Source: Paraburkholderia caffeinitolerans (GTDB lineage: Bacteria > Pseudomonadota > Gammaproteobacteria > Burkholderiales > Burkholderiaceae). From it: DNA of 64,000 nt. The notes beneath the pieces were generated by a model that saw only the letters and a program-made list of their open reading frames with translations, did not search any database and was not told where the DNA came from. Position 1 is the first letter of the stretch, and each line of letters starts with the position of its first letter. The translations under genes were made by a program, and so were the position numbers. Below are positions 1 to 7,894 of the stretch, in pieces. The stretch covers positions 42,126 to 106,125 of the forward strand of contig NZ_CADIKL010000026.1 in NCBI RefSeq assembly GCF_902859945.1, written 5' to 3'.

Positions 1-128
1 GCTGTGTATTCTGGCCGCTCGTGCATCCGCTTTTCAAACGCTTGACCTTCAAGTTGGGTTGAATCTTAAAGTGCTGACGTGTCCTGGGCACTGCGCACCG
101 GGTTAAACATCGAGAAAGGTCGGCGAAG

Positions 129-747
129 ATGGACGGACAGTACACACTGGTCGAATTTGGACCGCACGAGGTCGAAGTGCCCGAAGGCGGCTACTACGAC
201 CGTTTCCGGATGAACCCGAATCTGGACGAGGTGGCCCGGGATCCAGCGGCGGGAAACATCGACTATTTAAAAAGGATTCCAAAACAACTGGTTGCCTCGC
301 GAGTCGGTCCCGCATGGGCGCCTAACTTCTACTATCGCACCAGCAATATCCAGGTGCTATTTTCTGGCCCCCTTGTCGCGGCTGCGGGCCATGTTGCCGA
401 CGCCGCTCGAACTGCTTCGGGCGTTCCCGGGCTTCAGGTTGGTGGCGCTGACTTTCTTTTCATACGCCGTTTGCGATAACGACCCTTACGACGGAGTCTC
501 CATCTCCGTCGTGATCCGCCGGCCTGGTGCGCGCGGGTCCCACGCGCTGGAGTTGCTCGACGCCATGCGGCGCAGAAACTTCCACGCACATGTGCTGGCG
601 CTTCCCGTCACCACCGAAATCGCGCGGGTGCGTGGCGTGTATGGCTATCAGTTACCCAAATGGCGCACGCAGATCGATGTGCGCATCGGTGCCGACGTGA
701 GGGCTCACGTTGCCGGCCCGAGTGGCGCGCCAGACCTGAGCCGCTAA
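129..747 (+). pseudogene. Acetoacetate decarboxylase-family protein, frameshifted and 3'-truncated
   Basis: Two frames together read as one acetoacetate decarboxylase-like (ADC family) protein. The N-terminal part runs in one frame from ATG 129 (EVPEGGYYDRFRMNP, then NFYYRTSNIQVLFSGPL). The rest continues in another frame from about 373 (SRLRAMLPTPLELLRAF, FFSYAVCDNDPY, GVYGYQLPKWRTQ). Removing one C from the C5 run at 368-372 joins the frames as SGPLSRLRAMLP. The joined product is about 205 residues, shorter than the roughly 250-280 usual for the family, and it stops at 747 before the expected C-terminal strands, close to the convergent TetR gene. A sequencing error could explain the shift but not the short end. 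A GAAAGG purine run precedes the start. Any activity is doubtful. Confidence 0.75.
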
Positions 748-768
748 GCGGTTTCTGACGCGTGCCCT

Positions 769-1389
769 CTAGTCGACCGATATGTTCAGTAATCCTTCCT
801 GTAGCGTGGCCAGCGCGTCTTCGACAGCGTGATCGCCTACTTTCTCCGGCACCAGCCGCCCATCGATCGCCAGCATCGTCAGGCCATGGAGATGAGCCCA
901 GCATGCCGTCGCCTGGCCGAGCGCGGAGCGCGAACGAATCGTGCCCTCGCGCTGGCCGCGCTCAAGGACGTCGATCACCAGTTGAAAGGGCGCCTGGGTC
1001 CGCGGATCGAGATGGATATCGGAAGCCTCGCCCGCGTCCGTGTTGAACATCAGACGATAAAGATCCGGGTTCGCCGCGCCGAAGCCCATGTGGGCATAAG
1101 CGAGCGCCGTCAAGTGCGCGGGCGCATCGGCCGCCGGATCGAGTGCGGTGAGCAGCGCGTCGCGCAGACGATCGAACCCGATCAGCGCCAACTCGTGGAG
1201 CAGCGCGGTCTTGTCCGGGAAATGCCGATAGGGCGCGGAGTGGCTGACTTCCGCCCGCCGGGCAACCTCGCGCAGGGTGAACTGCCAGCCTTTCTGCTCC
1301 TGCAGCATGTCGAGGGCCGTTTCGATGATCGTGCGCCGCAAATCGCCGTGGTGATAGGGCTTTTGCTCCGTGTCCGCATCTGACGCCAT
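769..1389 (-). CDS. TetR/AcrR family transcriptional regulator
   Basis: A 206-residue one-component DNA-binding regulator. The N-terminal helix-turn-helix (about residues 15-60) is clear: TIIETALDMLQEQ, then FTLREVARRAEVSHSAPYRH, with FPDKTALL after the recognition helix. The C-terminal ligand/dimerisation half resembles the WHG-type TetR C-domain (AYAHMGFGAANPDLYRLMF). ATG 1389 is preferred over a GTG 10 codons upstream because the upstream residues are not TetR-like; neither has a strong ribosome site. The gene is divergent from the aldehyde dehydrogenase at 1490 with about 100 bp between them, and repeated GTTGACAG sites lie there. It most likely represses that gene and itself. The inducer is unknown but could be an aldehyde or phenylpropanoid. 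Confidence 0.88.
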   Translation of the reverse strand: MASDADTEQKPYHHGDLRRTIIETALDMLQEQKGWQFTLREVARRAEVSHSAPYRHFPDKTALLHELALIGFDRLRDALLTALDPAADAPAHLTALAYAHMGFGAANPDLYRLMFNTDAGEASDIHLDPRTQAPFQLVIDVLERGQREGTIRSRSALGQATACWAHLHGLTMLAIDGRLVPEKVGDHAVEDALATLQEGLLNISVD

Positions 1390-1404
1390 GGGGATTATTC
1401 GAAT

Positions 1405-1463
1405 GTTGACAGGAGACACATTTTGCCACTACTATCCTAAATCATAAAGTTGACAGTGTCTAC
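1405..1463. promoter_or_regulatory. Divergent promoter with two TetR-operator-like repeats
   Basis: GTTGACAG occurs at 1405 and again at 1449. The second copy forms a near-palindrome, GTTGAC-AGT-GTCTAC (1449-1463, five of six arm bases paired). The first (1405-1419, GTTGACAGGAGACAC) is a related half-palindrome. TTGACA 1406-1411 and TACTAT 1430-1435 are 18 bp apart and make a plausible sigma70 promoter toward the dehydrogenase. One repeat would then cover the -35 box and the other would sit just past the start point, a classic repressor arrangement. Binding by the TetR protein is inferred from position. Confidence 0.5.
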
Positions 1464-1489
1464 ATTTCGATAATCTCGAGAGGTGCAGG

Positions 1490-2938
1490 ATGACCATTCC
1501 CGTAGAGCCCATTCAAGGCCTCGACGCGGCAGACCTGCTGGCGCGTCAACGCAGCGCGTTCCTGCGGGCGGGACCGCCGAGCCTCGAGCAGCGCAAAGCG
1601 CAACTGGCCCGGCTGCGCGCCGTGGTGCTCGCCAACCGGGAAACCGTGCAAGAGGCAATCAGCGCGGATTTCGGGCACCGCTCGCATCATGAGACGGACC
1701 TCATGGAACTGGCCGGCGTGATCCAGTCGATCGACTACCTGACGCGCAACCTGCGCCGGTTCATGAAGCCCGAGCGCCGCCACGTCGGGATCTTCTCCCG
1801 CTCCGGCCAGGCGTGGGTGGAACACCAGCCGAAGGGTGTGGTCGGGGTGATGGCGCCGTGGAACTATCCCTTCGCGCTGACCTTCATTCCTCTGGCTACC
1901 GCGCTTGCAGCCGGCAACCGCGTGATGCTCAAGCCCTCGGAATTGACGCCGCGCACGAGCGAGGTCATTCAGCGGATGCTCGCGGATACATTTCCGGCCG
2001 ACGAGGTCGCCGTTGTACTCGGCGGACCGGAAACCGGCGCGGCCTTCAGCGGTTTGCCGTTCGATCATCTGTTGTTCACGGGCAGCACCCAGGTGGGCCG
2101 CAAAGTCATGAAGGCGGCGAGCGACAATCTGGTGCCCGTGACGCTCGAACTGGGCGGCAAGAGCCCGGTGATCGTCGCGCGCGGACACGTCAACGACCGG
2201 ACCATGGGCAGCGTCGTGTTCGGCAAGCTGTCGAACGGCGGGCAGACCTGCGTGGCGCCCGACTATGCGCTGGTTCACGAGGACGACCTCGAAGCCTTCG
2301 TCGCGCAGTTCGATGCGATGGTGGCGCGCTCGTATCCCGAAGGGCCGACCGGGCGCGACTACACCTCGATCATCAGCGACAGGCATTACGCGCGCCTCGT
2401 GAGCCTCGTTGACGATGCGCGAAGCCGAGGTGCTCGCGTGGTCGAGGCGGGCGTGAATCCGCAGAGTGCACGCAATCGCGTGCGCACGCTTGCGCCGACG
2501 CTGGTCGTCGGGGCCACTGATGAAAGCGCGATCATGCAGGAGGAGATTTTCGGGCCGATCTTGCCGGTACGGACGTATCGCAACATCGACGAGGTTATCG
2601 ATTATGTGAACGCGCGCCCGCGGCCGCTCGCGCTTTACTACTTCGGCAATCACGATTGCGAATGCGAGGCGCTGCTGGCGCGGACGACTTCGGGCAATAC
2701 CGGTATCAACAACACGCTCATGCACGTGGCCCAGGACGATTTGCCTTTTGGCGGCATAGGGCCGAGCGGCATGGGAGCCTACCACGGCATTGAAGGCTTT
2801 CGCTCGATGAGCCACGCGAAAGGTGTTTTCGCTCAGGGGCGCTGGAACCTTCCCAGTTTGCTGCGGGCACCGTTCGGCAAATTCGCGGACTTTGCTTTGA
2901 AGGGTGTGCTGGGAGCGGGGCGGAAGTCGGCGGACTAG
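1490..2938 (+). CDS. calB: Coniferyl aldehyde dehydrogenase-type NAD(P)+ aldehyde dehydrogenase
   Basis: A 482-residue aldehyde dehydrogenase that oxidises an aldehyde to the acid in the cytoplasm. Family landmarks are visible: PWNYPF near residue 124, the Glu in LELGGKSP (E220) and the catalytic Cys in GGQTC (C254). The architecture is the short, class-3-like kind with the C-terminal FGKFADFALKG tail typical of coniferyl aldehyde dehydrogenases, which turn coniferyl aldehyde into ferulate in lignin-monomer catabolism. The substrate is inferred from family resemblance only. GAGGTGCAGG precedes ATG 1490. The gene is divergent from a TetR gene and is followed by a hairpin/T-run terminator, so it is probably monocistronic. 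Confidence 0.82.
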   Translation: MTIPVEPIQGLDAADLLARQRSAFLRAGPPSLEQRKAQLARLRAVVLANRETVQEAISADFGHRSHHETDLMELAGVIQSIDYLTRNLRRFMKPERRHVGIFSRSGQAWVEHQPKGVVGVMAPWNYPFALTFIPLATALAAGNRVMLKPSELTPRTSEVIQRMLADTFPADEVAVVLGGPETGAAFSGLPFDHLLFTGSTQVGRKVMKAASDNLVPVTLELGGKSPVIVARGHVNDRTMGSVVFGKLSNGGQTCVAPDYALVHEDDLEAFVAQFDAMVARSYPEGPTGRDYTSIISDRHYARLVSLVDDARSRGARVVEAGVNPQSARNRVRTLAPTLVVGATDESAIMQEEIFGPILPVRTYRNIDEVIDYVNARPRPLALYYFGNHDCECEALLARTTSGNTGINNTLMHVAQDDLPFGGIGPSGMGAYHGIEGFRSMSHAKGVFAQGRWNLPSLLRAPFGKFADFALKGVLGAGRKSAD

Positions 2939-2958
2939 TGCGTTTGTACGAATGAGGA

Positions 2959-3004
2959 GCCGGCCGCTGCAGCCCCTTTGCTGATTTGCCGGCCGGCGAT
3001 TTTT
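2959..3004 (+). terminator. Rho-independent terminator after the aldehyde dehydrogenase
   Basis: GCCGGCCG (2959-2966) pairs with CGGCCGGC (2990-2997) across a 23-nt loop, and TTTTT follows at 3000-3004. It lies 20 bp after the dehydrogenase stop. The loop is longer than typical. Confidence 0.55.
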
Positions 3005-3013
3005 GCCGCGCGA

Positions 3014-3520
3014 CTAACGCATTTGGCGCTTGTGTCTTGAACTATCCGAAAGCGTGAGCGAGATACCGATAAGGATAACGATAGAACTCAAAACAAGACG
3101 CGCACTCACGTGTTCATGCAGGAATAGAACTCCGCCGAGCGCTGCCACGGGCGGCACCAGTAGCTGGACGGCAGCCGCGCACATCGCCGTCAATCGTCGG
3201 ATCGTCGAACACGAGACCACAAAGCCGATTGCCGACGTCAGTCTGCCAGACACCACCGCGAGAGTGATTCCGGTTACGCTTGCATGCGCGTGACCTTGCA
3301 GACCCAATCCGAGGACGATGCCAATCGGCGCTGCCCGTACGAAGTTTCCTGTGGTTGCGGATGATGGGCTTGTAATGCGCATGCCTCTCAAGGTATAGAG
3401 TGCCCAGGCGACGCCGGCCCCTGGTACGATCAACCAGAGGAGCCCGACAATGGCTAATACGTAGCCAGCTAGTGCAGCGCGATAGAAACGTTCGCCAGCA
3501 AGAATGGATGCAATAAATAT
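3014..3520 (-). pseudogene. EamA/DMT-family transporter, C-terminal remnant
   Basis: The reading frame carries the second EamA-type half of a drug/metabolite transporter. It has hydrophobic helices and a characteristic late motif, AAAVQLLVPPVAALGGVLFL followed by HEHVSARL. The frame stays open upstream to 3520 (AGYVLAIVGLLWLIVPGAG) but has no credible start and hits a stop at 3521-3523. Roughly half of the usual 290-300 residues is missing. It is tail-to-tail with the aldehyde dehydrogenase and overlaps the 5' end of the opposing PAS/LuxR remnant. The overlap suggests that one deletion removed the 5' ends of both genes. A functional half-size transporter cannot be excluded but is unlikely without a start. 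Confidence 0.6.
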
Positions 3521-3833
3521 CTACGACTGCGCCCTCAACCCCGAGCGTTGGCCGTCCACCTGCCGGACAACTGCGATCTCGGATGCGCTCGATATCCGGG
3601 CACTTCGATCGGAGATGCTGGAAAAGACGCTCGACGGGCTTTCTGCAGGAGTATTCCTTACGGCGCGCGATGGTCACGTCGTCTACATGAATGCCGCGGG
3701 CGAGCGACAGGTGAGGGCCGGCCATTCTATCCGCCTCGCCCATAATCGTCTGTCCGCAGTCGAGCCTGCGGCTCGCGCGGCACTTGCGAGGAGCATCGAT
3801 GGCGCGACGCGCGCGGACGCCGTGGGGTGTTGA
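3504..3833 (+). pseudogene. PAS-containing LuxR-type regulator remnant
   Basis: A 109-residue frame with the signature of Burkholderiales LuxR-type regulators that carry an N-terminal PAS domain: YDCALNPERWPSTC near the start, then EMLEKTLDGLSAGVFLTARD and GHVVYMNAAGERQV. The region between these blocks is shorter than in the family, and the whole HTH half is absent because the frame stops at 3833. It is therefore internally shortened and C-terminally truncated. No close ribosome site is evident at 3504. The family call rests on motif memory, not on a search. Confidence 0.5.
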
Positions 3834-3961
3834 ACCCATCGCCTGGATGCTTGGGTTACGGGTGAGGCGCGTCCGACATTGGCCATACAGCACCAATTGG
3901 CGGGATCGACGACCGTCGATCCGCGCGTTGAATATACGTTAATCTGGCTAGCCAGGGACGC

Positions 3962-4339
3962 CTAGGCCTTCAGCAGCTCTGCTGCGAAAGAATTTGCATG
4001 CGCTATGGCCTCTTGCGCGTTGAGGAATACACCGAGTTGCTCCCAGTGCTCTTCGACTGCATACGTGCCCTTGATGCCGAGTGCTCTTTGAACGCGCAAT
4101 TGCGCTGCATACCTGCCATCCTCCAATGGTCGCGCTGTCGCAATAACCTTGTGTGGAGGGCCGGATCTTTCCGGCTGAACCAACTCTACAGGGCCGCCGG
4201 GTGCCCCGATATTGTTTAACTCGTTCCTTGCGTTACAGTCCGGGCAGTAGAAACACCACGCCTCGTCGTCACGACTGAGTCGAACCTGCCCACGAGCCAG
4301 CACGGCACGACATTCAACGTTTTCACAGATGAACGGCAT
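3962..4339 (-). CDS. Hypothetical protein with putative zinc-ribbon cysteines
   Basis: A 125-residue protein of unknown function. The N-terminus carries a Cys set suited to zinc binding: C5 and C10, then C29-x2-C32-x2-C35 in WCFYCPDCNARNELNN. The C-terminal half (about 65-125) is a small alpha/beta segment (VIATARPLEDGRYAAQLRVQ) ending in a helix. GGAG lies about 8 nt upstream of the ATG. The gene stands alone between the 3-kb scar and the YbaK-type gene. There is no signal peptide or membrane segment, so it is probably cytoplasmic. Confidence 0.65.
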   Translation of the reverse strand: MPFICENVECRAVLARGQVRLSRDDEAWCFYCPDCNARNELNNIGAPGGPVELVQPERSGPPHKVIATARPLEDGRYAAQLRVQRALGIKGTYAVEEHWEQLGVFLNAQEAIAHANSFAAELLKA

Positions 4340-4556
4340 CGCAGTCTCCGGAGTTGTCTGGAGGAAAGCCTAGCATGTCTGCGCGCGGTCGACTATCGGC
4401 GATGGTGCCGTGTCAGACGTTCAGGTAACGGAAGGCGTGTGCTAACCGTCCAGAAGGATAATATCCACGTGGACCTGCGAGTGGGGCAAGGGGCGAAAAG
4501 CGACGGACGCTTGCCCATGTGGCGGCTTTCAAACTAATGCGAATGGAAAGGTAAAA

Positions 4557-5090
4557 ATGAGCGAGCAGTTGCGTAATCTGAACGTTGTTCCCGAATCGGA
4601 GTATGGCCAATATTTGCCGGGCCAAGTCGCTGCGGAATTGACCGGCAACGACATTACCGTTTTTCTCGTCGACAGCGATGCGTCCGACACGGACCAATTC
4701 AGCGAGCGTTACGGTTTCAGTCTCGAGGACTGCGCCAATACGATCGTCTTGCGTTACCGGAAGGATGGCGCGGATTACCATGCGGCTGTCGTAACGCTTG
4801 GATCCCGGCGGCTCGATATCAATGGGGCCGTCAAGGCCGAACTCGGGGCGCAGCGCTTGTCGTTTGCCAAACGTGAGGTTGCCATCGAGTTAACGGGCAT
4901 GGAATTCGGCGGCATCACGGCTTTTGGCGCGCCGAAAGACTGGGTCGTGCTGGTCGATGAGGCGGTCATGCAGCGCGAGCAGGTCGTGATGGGAGCGGGC
5001 GTGCGCGCGGCCAAGCTGCTACTGTCGCCGGAGATCCTGAGCCGCTTGCCGAACGTGAATGTCGCGGCACTGGCTAGTGACGTTTCGTGA
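4557..5090 (+). CDS. YbaK/ProX-type aminoacyl-tRNA deacylase domain protein
   Basis: A 177-residue protein. Residues about 35-170 match the YbaK/aminoacyl-tRNA editing fold in order: CANTIVLRYRKDGADYHAAV, RLDINGAVKAEL, RLSFAKREVAIELTGMEFGG and VLVDEAVMQREQVVMGAG. Members hydrolyse mischarged tRNAs such as Ala- or Cys-tRNA(Pro) in trans. The LTGMEFGGITAFG segment corresponds to the conserved glycine-rich substrate loop. GGAAAGG sits shortly upstream of ATG 4557. No operon partner is evident. The exact tRNA specificity cannot be assigned. Confidence 0.78.
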   Translation: MSEQLRNLNVVPESEYGQYLPGQVAAELTGNDITVFLVDSDASDTDQFSERYGFSLEDCANTIVLRYRKDGADYHAAVVTLGSRRLDINGAVKAELGAQRLSFAKREVAIELTGMEFGGITAFGAPKDWVVLVDEAVMQREQVVMGAGVRAAKLLLSPEILSRLPNVNVAALASDVS

Positions 5091-5211
5091 GTGTCCTCCG
5101 ACGCAACCGGCGAGCAGAAGCACTAGAGTGGGAAGATAAGCGCGGAAGTCACGCGTGACCGACGGCATCGCAGCGCTTGCGTTGCACCAATCAAACGTGT
5201 GGAGATGCTCC

Positions 5212-5508
5212 ATGGAAAACCTCCTGAGAAACCACTCGACGCTTGTTGCGCTGGCGTTCCTGCTGACTGGATGTGCCGCCGGCGGCGTGCCGCAAAGCGG
5301 ACCCCATCTGAGCCCAACGGAGTGCCAGGAGCTGACCGCGCTAAAAAGCAACCCGTCTCCTACAAAGGAGCAACGCCGAGCCGAGCTTTCGGCTCTGAGG
5401 AAAGCGGGCTACGACCCGTCGCCATGGAACGACGACCCAAACTACCCAGCGGACCTGCACGAAGCGCAGCGCCTGATTGCCCAGTGGATGGAAACGGACT
5501 GCAAGTAG
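5212..5508 (+). CDS. DUF4148-type small lipoprotein
   Basis: A 98-residue predicted lipoprotein. It has a signal segment (ALAFLLTGC) with lipobox Cys, followed by a DUF4148-like region common in Burkholderia: TKEQRRAELSALRKAGYDPS. ATG 5212 is chosen because GGAG precedes it at normal distance and places the signal peptide at the N-terminus. A close paralogue lies on the other strand at 18312-18635 and shares GPHLSPTEC and LRKAGYDPSPW. Function is unknown; location is probably the outer or inner membrane, periplasmic face. Confidence 0.78.
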   Translation: MENLLRNHSTLVALAFLLTGCAAGGVPQSGPHLSPTECQELTALKSNPSPTKEQRRAELSALRKAGYDPSPWNDDPNYPADLHEAQRLIAQWMETDCK

Positions 5509-5534
5509 TGACAACCCGGGTAAGCAGCCCCGGA

Positions 5535-5552
5535 ATCGGACCAAGGTCCGAT
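5535..5552. other. Perfect hairpin after the lipoprotein gene
   Basis: ATCGGACC and GGTCCGAT are separated only by AA. There is no T-run, so it is not a standard intrinsic terminator. It may stabilise an mRNA 3' end or be a protein site. Confidence 0.35.
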
Positions 5553-5619
5553 ACCCAATGAACGGGGCGGCATGTAGGCTAAAACCTCCCGCCAGGAAAC
5601 TGACACACGGACACCCATC

Positions 5620-6015
5620 ATGATGAGCTTACGGAGTAGTCGGCAATTGCGCGGAAAGAAAGGTGTCGTCGCGAGACGCCTCATGCTCGCTGCCGTATGC
5701 GCCGGCCTGCTGCCTCTGGCTGGATGTCCGTATTACTACGCGCCGCCTCCCGGCACCGTAATCATGCAGCCAGCGAGTTTCGACCGGTCCTTTGCCGCCG
5801 CCGCGGGCGCGATGCGTGACGAGGGCGTCGCGATCACGGTTCAGGACCCCGGCACCGGCGCGATAGCCGGAACCGCCGCCGGCGGCACGGTCACTGCGAA
5901 CGTGCGCCAGCAAGCCGATGGCAGCGTGATGGTGCAATTCAATTCCGGCAATGCACAAGATCCATCGCTGCTTGGGCGGATTAACCGTAGTTACGACCGG
6001 CGCATGGGGCGCTAG
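5620..6015 (+). CDS. Predicted lipoprotein with a small glycine-rich periplasmic domain
   Basis: A 131-residue protein with a long basic N-terminus (RGKKGVVARRLM), a hydrophobic stretch and a lipobox ending LLPLAGC near residue 36. The mature part has a YYYAPPPGTV linker, then a compact domain (FDRSFAAAAGAMRDEGV, GTGAIAGTAAGGTVTANVRQ). This recalls Burkholderiales lipoproteins with an Ala/Gly-rich module but matches nothing I can name. The start is ATG 5620 or 5623; no strong ribosome site is visible. Downstream, the stretch 6010-6040 repeats GCGCTAGGTCC. Confidence 0.65.
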   Translation: MMSLRSSRQLRGKKGVVARRLMLAAVCAGLLPLAGCPYYYAPPPGTVIMQPASFDRSFAAAAGAMRDEGVAITVQDPGTGAIAGTAAGGTVTANVRQQADGSVMVQFNSGNAQDPSLLGRINRSYDRRMGR

Positions 6016-6098
6016 GTCCAGGCGCTAGGTCCGGGCGCTTCCGCGCAGCAATTACAGGTCCGTGGGCACCGGGCAACGCGTGCGTGCGCCCCGCTCGA

Positions 6099-6794
6099 TC
6101 ACGGATCCTGGCCCTCCACCGACACGAAATAACGTTGCTCGGCATTGAGAATGAATTCGAGCATGGCGGCTCTCACACGCTTCGAGTCGCGTTCGAGGAA
6201 GCCTTCCAGCAATTCACGCATGCCTGCCAGGGCAATCTTCTGCGTCGACGGGTCGGTCAGCGTGAGCGACCTGACTTGCTGCGCGTGGTCCGTAAAACGC
6301 CGGATCGTGTCCTGTAGCCGACTGTTCTGTACGGCCGAGAGCCAAACATCGCGAAACTCCACATTGGCTGCCATCAGCGCAGCGCCGTCCTGCTTTTCAC
6401 AGCTTCGAACGGCCTTCTGGTAGGCGCGCTTTAACGCAGCGTCCTGTATGTCCGTCAGCACGGCGGTTGCGCCTGCTGCGGCGCTCGGCTCGAGCAGCCT
6501 GCGGACTTCAAAAATTTCATGGACGTCGTTGTTCGTCAGCCTGGGGATGACGAACCCGCGCGTGGTGCCGACCAGAAAGCCCTCGTTGACGAGGCGCACG
6601 AGCGCCTGACGAACAGGCATGCGCGTGCAGCCGAATTCGTCAGCGATTTCGTAATCGAGAATGCGATCGTTCGGCCCAACGTCCCCGCGCTGCATCCGGG
6701 CGCGGACTTCCTGATAGATGGTCTCGGTCAGCGTCGTTTGCGTGAGCGCGGTTCTGACCGGCGCTTTGGGAATCTTTGCAACCCCTCTGGTCAT
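6099..6794 (-). CDS. GntR-family (FCD) transcriptional regulator
   Basis: A 231-residue regulator. A winged HTH lies at about residues 20-85 (IYQEVRARMQRGDVGPNDRI, then EFGCTRMPVRQALVRL). An all-helical FCD effector domain follows (EIFEVRRLLEPSAAA through LLEGFLERDSKRVRAAMLEF). The usual FCD metal-ligand His in the F-H-x2-L segment is replaced: the equivalent stretch reads VEFRDVWLSA, so metal binding may be altered. The gene is divergent from the aldolase at 7102 with 307 bp between. Two copies of AAACTGAATTC there are likely operators. It probably controls the 7.1-13.9 kb catabolic run. Confidence 0.85.
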   Translation of the reverse strand: MTRGVAKIPKAPVRTALTQTTLTETIYQEVRARMQRGDVGPNDRILDYEIADEFGCTRMPVRQALVRLVNEGFLVGTTRGFVIPRLTNNDVHEIFEVRRLLEPSAAAGATAVLTDIQDAALKRAYQKAVRSCEKQDGAALMAANVEFRDVWLSAVQNSRLQDTIRRFTDHAQQVRSLTLTDPSTQKIALAGMRELLEGFLERDSKRVRAAMLEFILNAEQRYFVSVEGQDP

Positions 6795-6808
6795 GGCTGT
6801 CGTTCCGT

Positions 6809-6826
6809 AAACTGAATTCTGAATTT
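6809..6826. promoter_or_regulatory. Imperfect GntR operator next to the regulator gene
   Basis: AAACTGAATTC followed by TGAATTT. The first 11 bases equal the left part of the perfect palindrome at 7029-7044. It lies 15 bp upstream of the GntR start, a position suited to autoregulation. Confidence 0.5.
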
Positions 6827-6985
6827 GCTACTCATTCTCGTCTTCTGGGGCGCGAACTGTCAAGACAGCGATGAGGCCGCTGCTCCTGCCGGCCTATCGG
6901 TGGAAACCCGTCTCGATAGAAACCCCAAATTCCACGCAGAAAAAGGCTTTGATGCGAGCTGTCGAGAATTTTTGGAGGCAGTTCG

Positions 6986-7044
6986 TTGACACCAAAATAT
7001 ATCCACAGTAATGTTCCCGCTATCCCAGAAACTGAATTCAGTTT
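6986..7044 (+). promoter_or_regulatory. Promoter and perfect palindromic operator of the aldolase operon
   Basis: TTGACA (6986-6991) is followed after 17 bp by TAATGT (7009-7014), a plausible sigma70 promoter. AAACTGAATTCAGTTT (7029-7044) is a perfect 16-bp palindrome just after the expected start point and about 58 bp before the aldolase ATG. Its sequence relation to the site at 6809 points to binding by the divergent GntR protein. Confidence 0.55.
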
Positions 7045-7101
7045 TTGAAAGACCGGGCCCCTCGGGCTCGGTGATAGATACCAGTAACGAGGCGTGAGTC
7101 C

Positions 7102-7866
7102 ATGCTTTTTCGCTCGCTGAAGCCACTGCTGGCCGGTGAACGGCCCCTTCATCTGATATGGCTGGCGCTGGGCAGTGCTCCGATCGTGGAGTTCGCCGCC
7201 CAGGCAAATCCGGACGCGCTTGTCCTCGATCTCCAGCACGGCTTGTGGGAGCGCACTACGCTTGAAGCAGCCATTGGCGTGGTGGGTAGGCAGGTGCCGG
7301 TCATTGCCCGCTGCGCGGAGAACTCGCACCGTGCTATTTCACAGGCGCTCGACGCAGGCGCGGCTTCGGTGCTGGTGCCGCTCATTGAAACGGCGGACGA
7401 CGCGCGCAGGGCCATATCGGCAGGACGATATCCGCCGCTGGGGAAGCGTTCCGCCGGCGGCGTGCGACCGCTGAGAGCTGGGCTCGAGGCAATGCTTGCC
7501 GCCGACGGCGAAGTGGCGATTGGTCTGATGATTGAAACGGCCGAGGGCGTGGAAAACGTCGAGGCCATCGCCGCGACGCCGGGCGTCGACTATCTGTTTA
7601 TCGGAACCGGCGACCTTGCCATGTCGCGTGGCACCGTCGATAGCCAGGTGATCGACCGCGACTGCGAGCGCGTTGTGCGCGCTGCCTCGGAAAACGGTTT
7701 GCCGTGCGGCATCTTCACCGGCACCGCGCGCGCCGTACGCCAGGCATTCGAACGCGGATGCCGGATGGCCGTGAGCGCCAACGACATCGACGTGGTGAAG
7801 GACGGCTTTCTCGATGCGCGAGACGATGCGCGCCGTACGATGCAAGGCACGAGCTTTTCATTTTGA
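7102..7866 (+). CDS. HpcH/HpaI-family class II aldolase
   Basis: A 254-residue metal-dependent aldolase of the HpcH/HpaI/citrate-lyase-beta fold. Members cleave 2-oxo-4-hydroxy acids to pyruvate and an aldehyde. Visible ligands are the Glu in GLMIETAEGVEN (near 152) and the Asp in FIGTGDLAMS (near 178). The phosphate/carboxylate loop is represented by PPLGKRSAGGVRP. It heads a co-oriented run with an aminotransferase 28 bp later, so an amino acid deaminated to a 2-oxo acid could be its substrate source. GAGGCGTGAG precedes the ATG. The precise substrate is unknown. Confidence 0.85.
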   Translation: MLFRSLKPLLAGERPLHLIWLALGSAPIVEFAAQANPDALVLDLQHGLWERTTLEAAIGVVGRQVPVIARCAENSHRAISQALDAGAASVLVPLIETADDARRAISAGRYPPLGKRSAGGVRPLRAGLEAMLAADGEVAIGLMIETAEGVENVEAIAATPGVDYLFIGTGDLAMSRGTVDSQVIDRDCERVVRAASENGLPCGIFTGTARAVRQAFERGCRMAVSANDIDVVKDGFLDARDDARRTMQGTSFSF

Positions 7867-7894
7867 TCGGACTCCAAAGGAACGCGAGGGCGCG

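Noticed and set aside
1450..1474. TTGACA and GATAAT as a promoter
   Set aside because: The spacer is only 13 bp; the pair at 1406/1430 with 18 bp is better.
3962..4339. Zinc-ribbon protein as a transposase fragment
   Set aside because: The Cys spacing is irregular and no DDE or HTH part is present.
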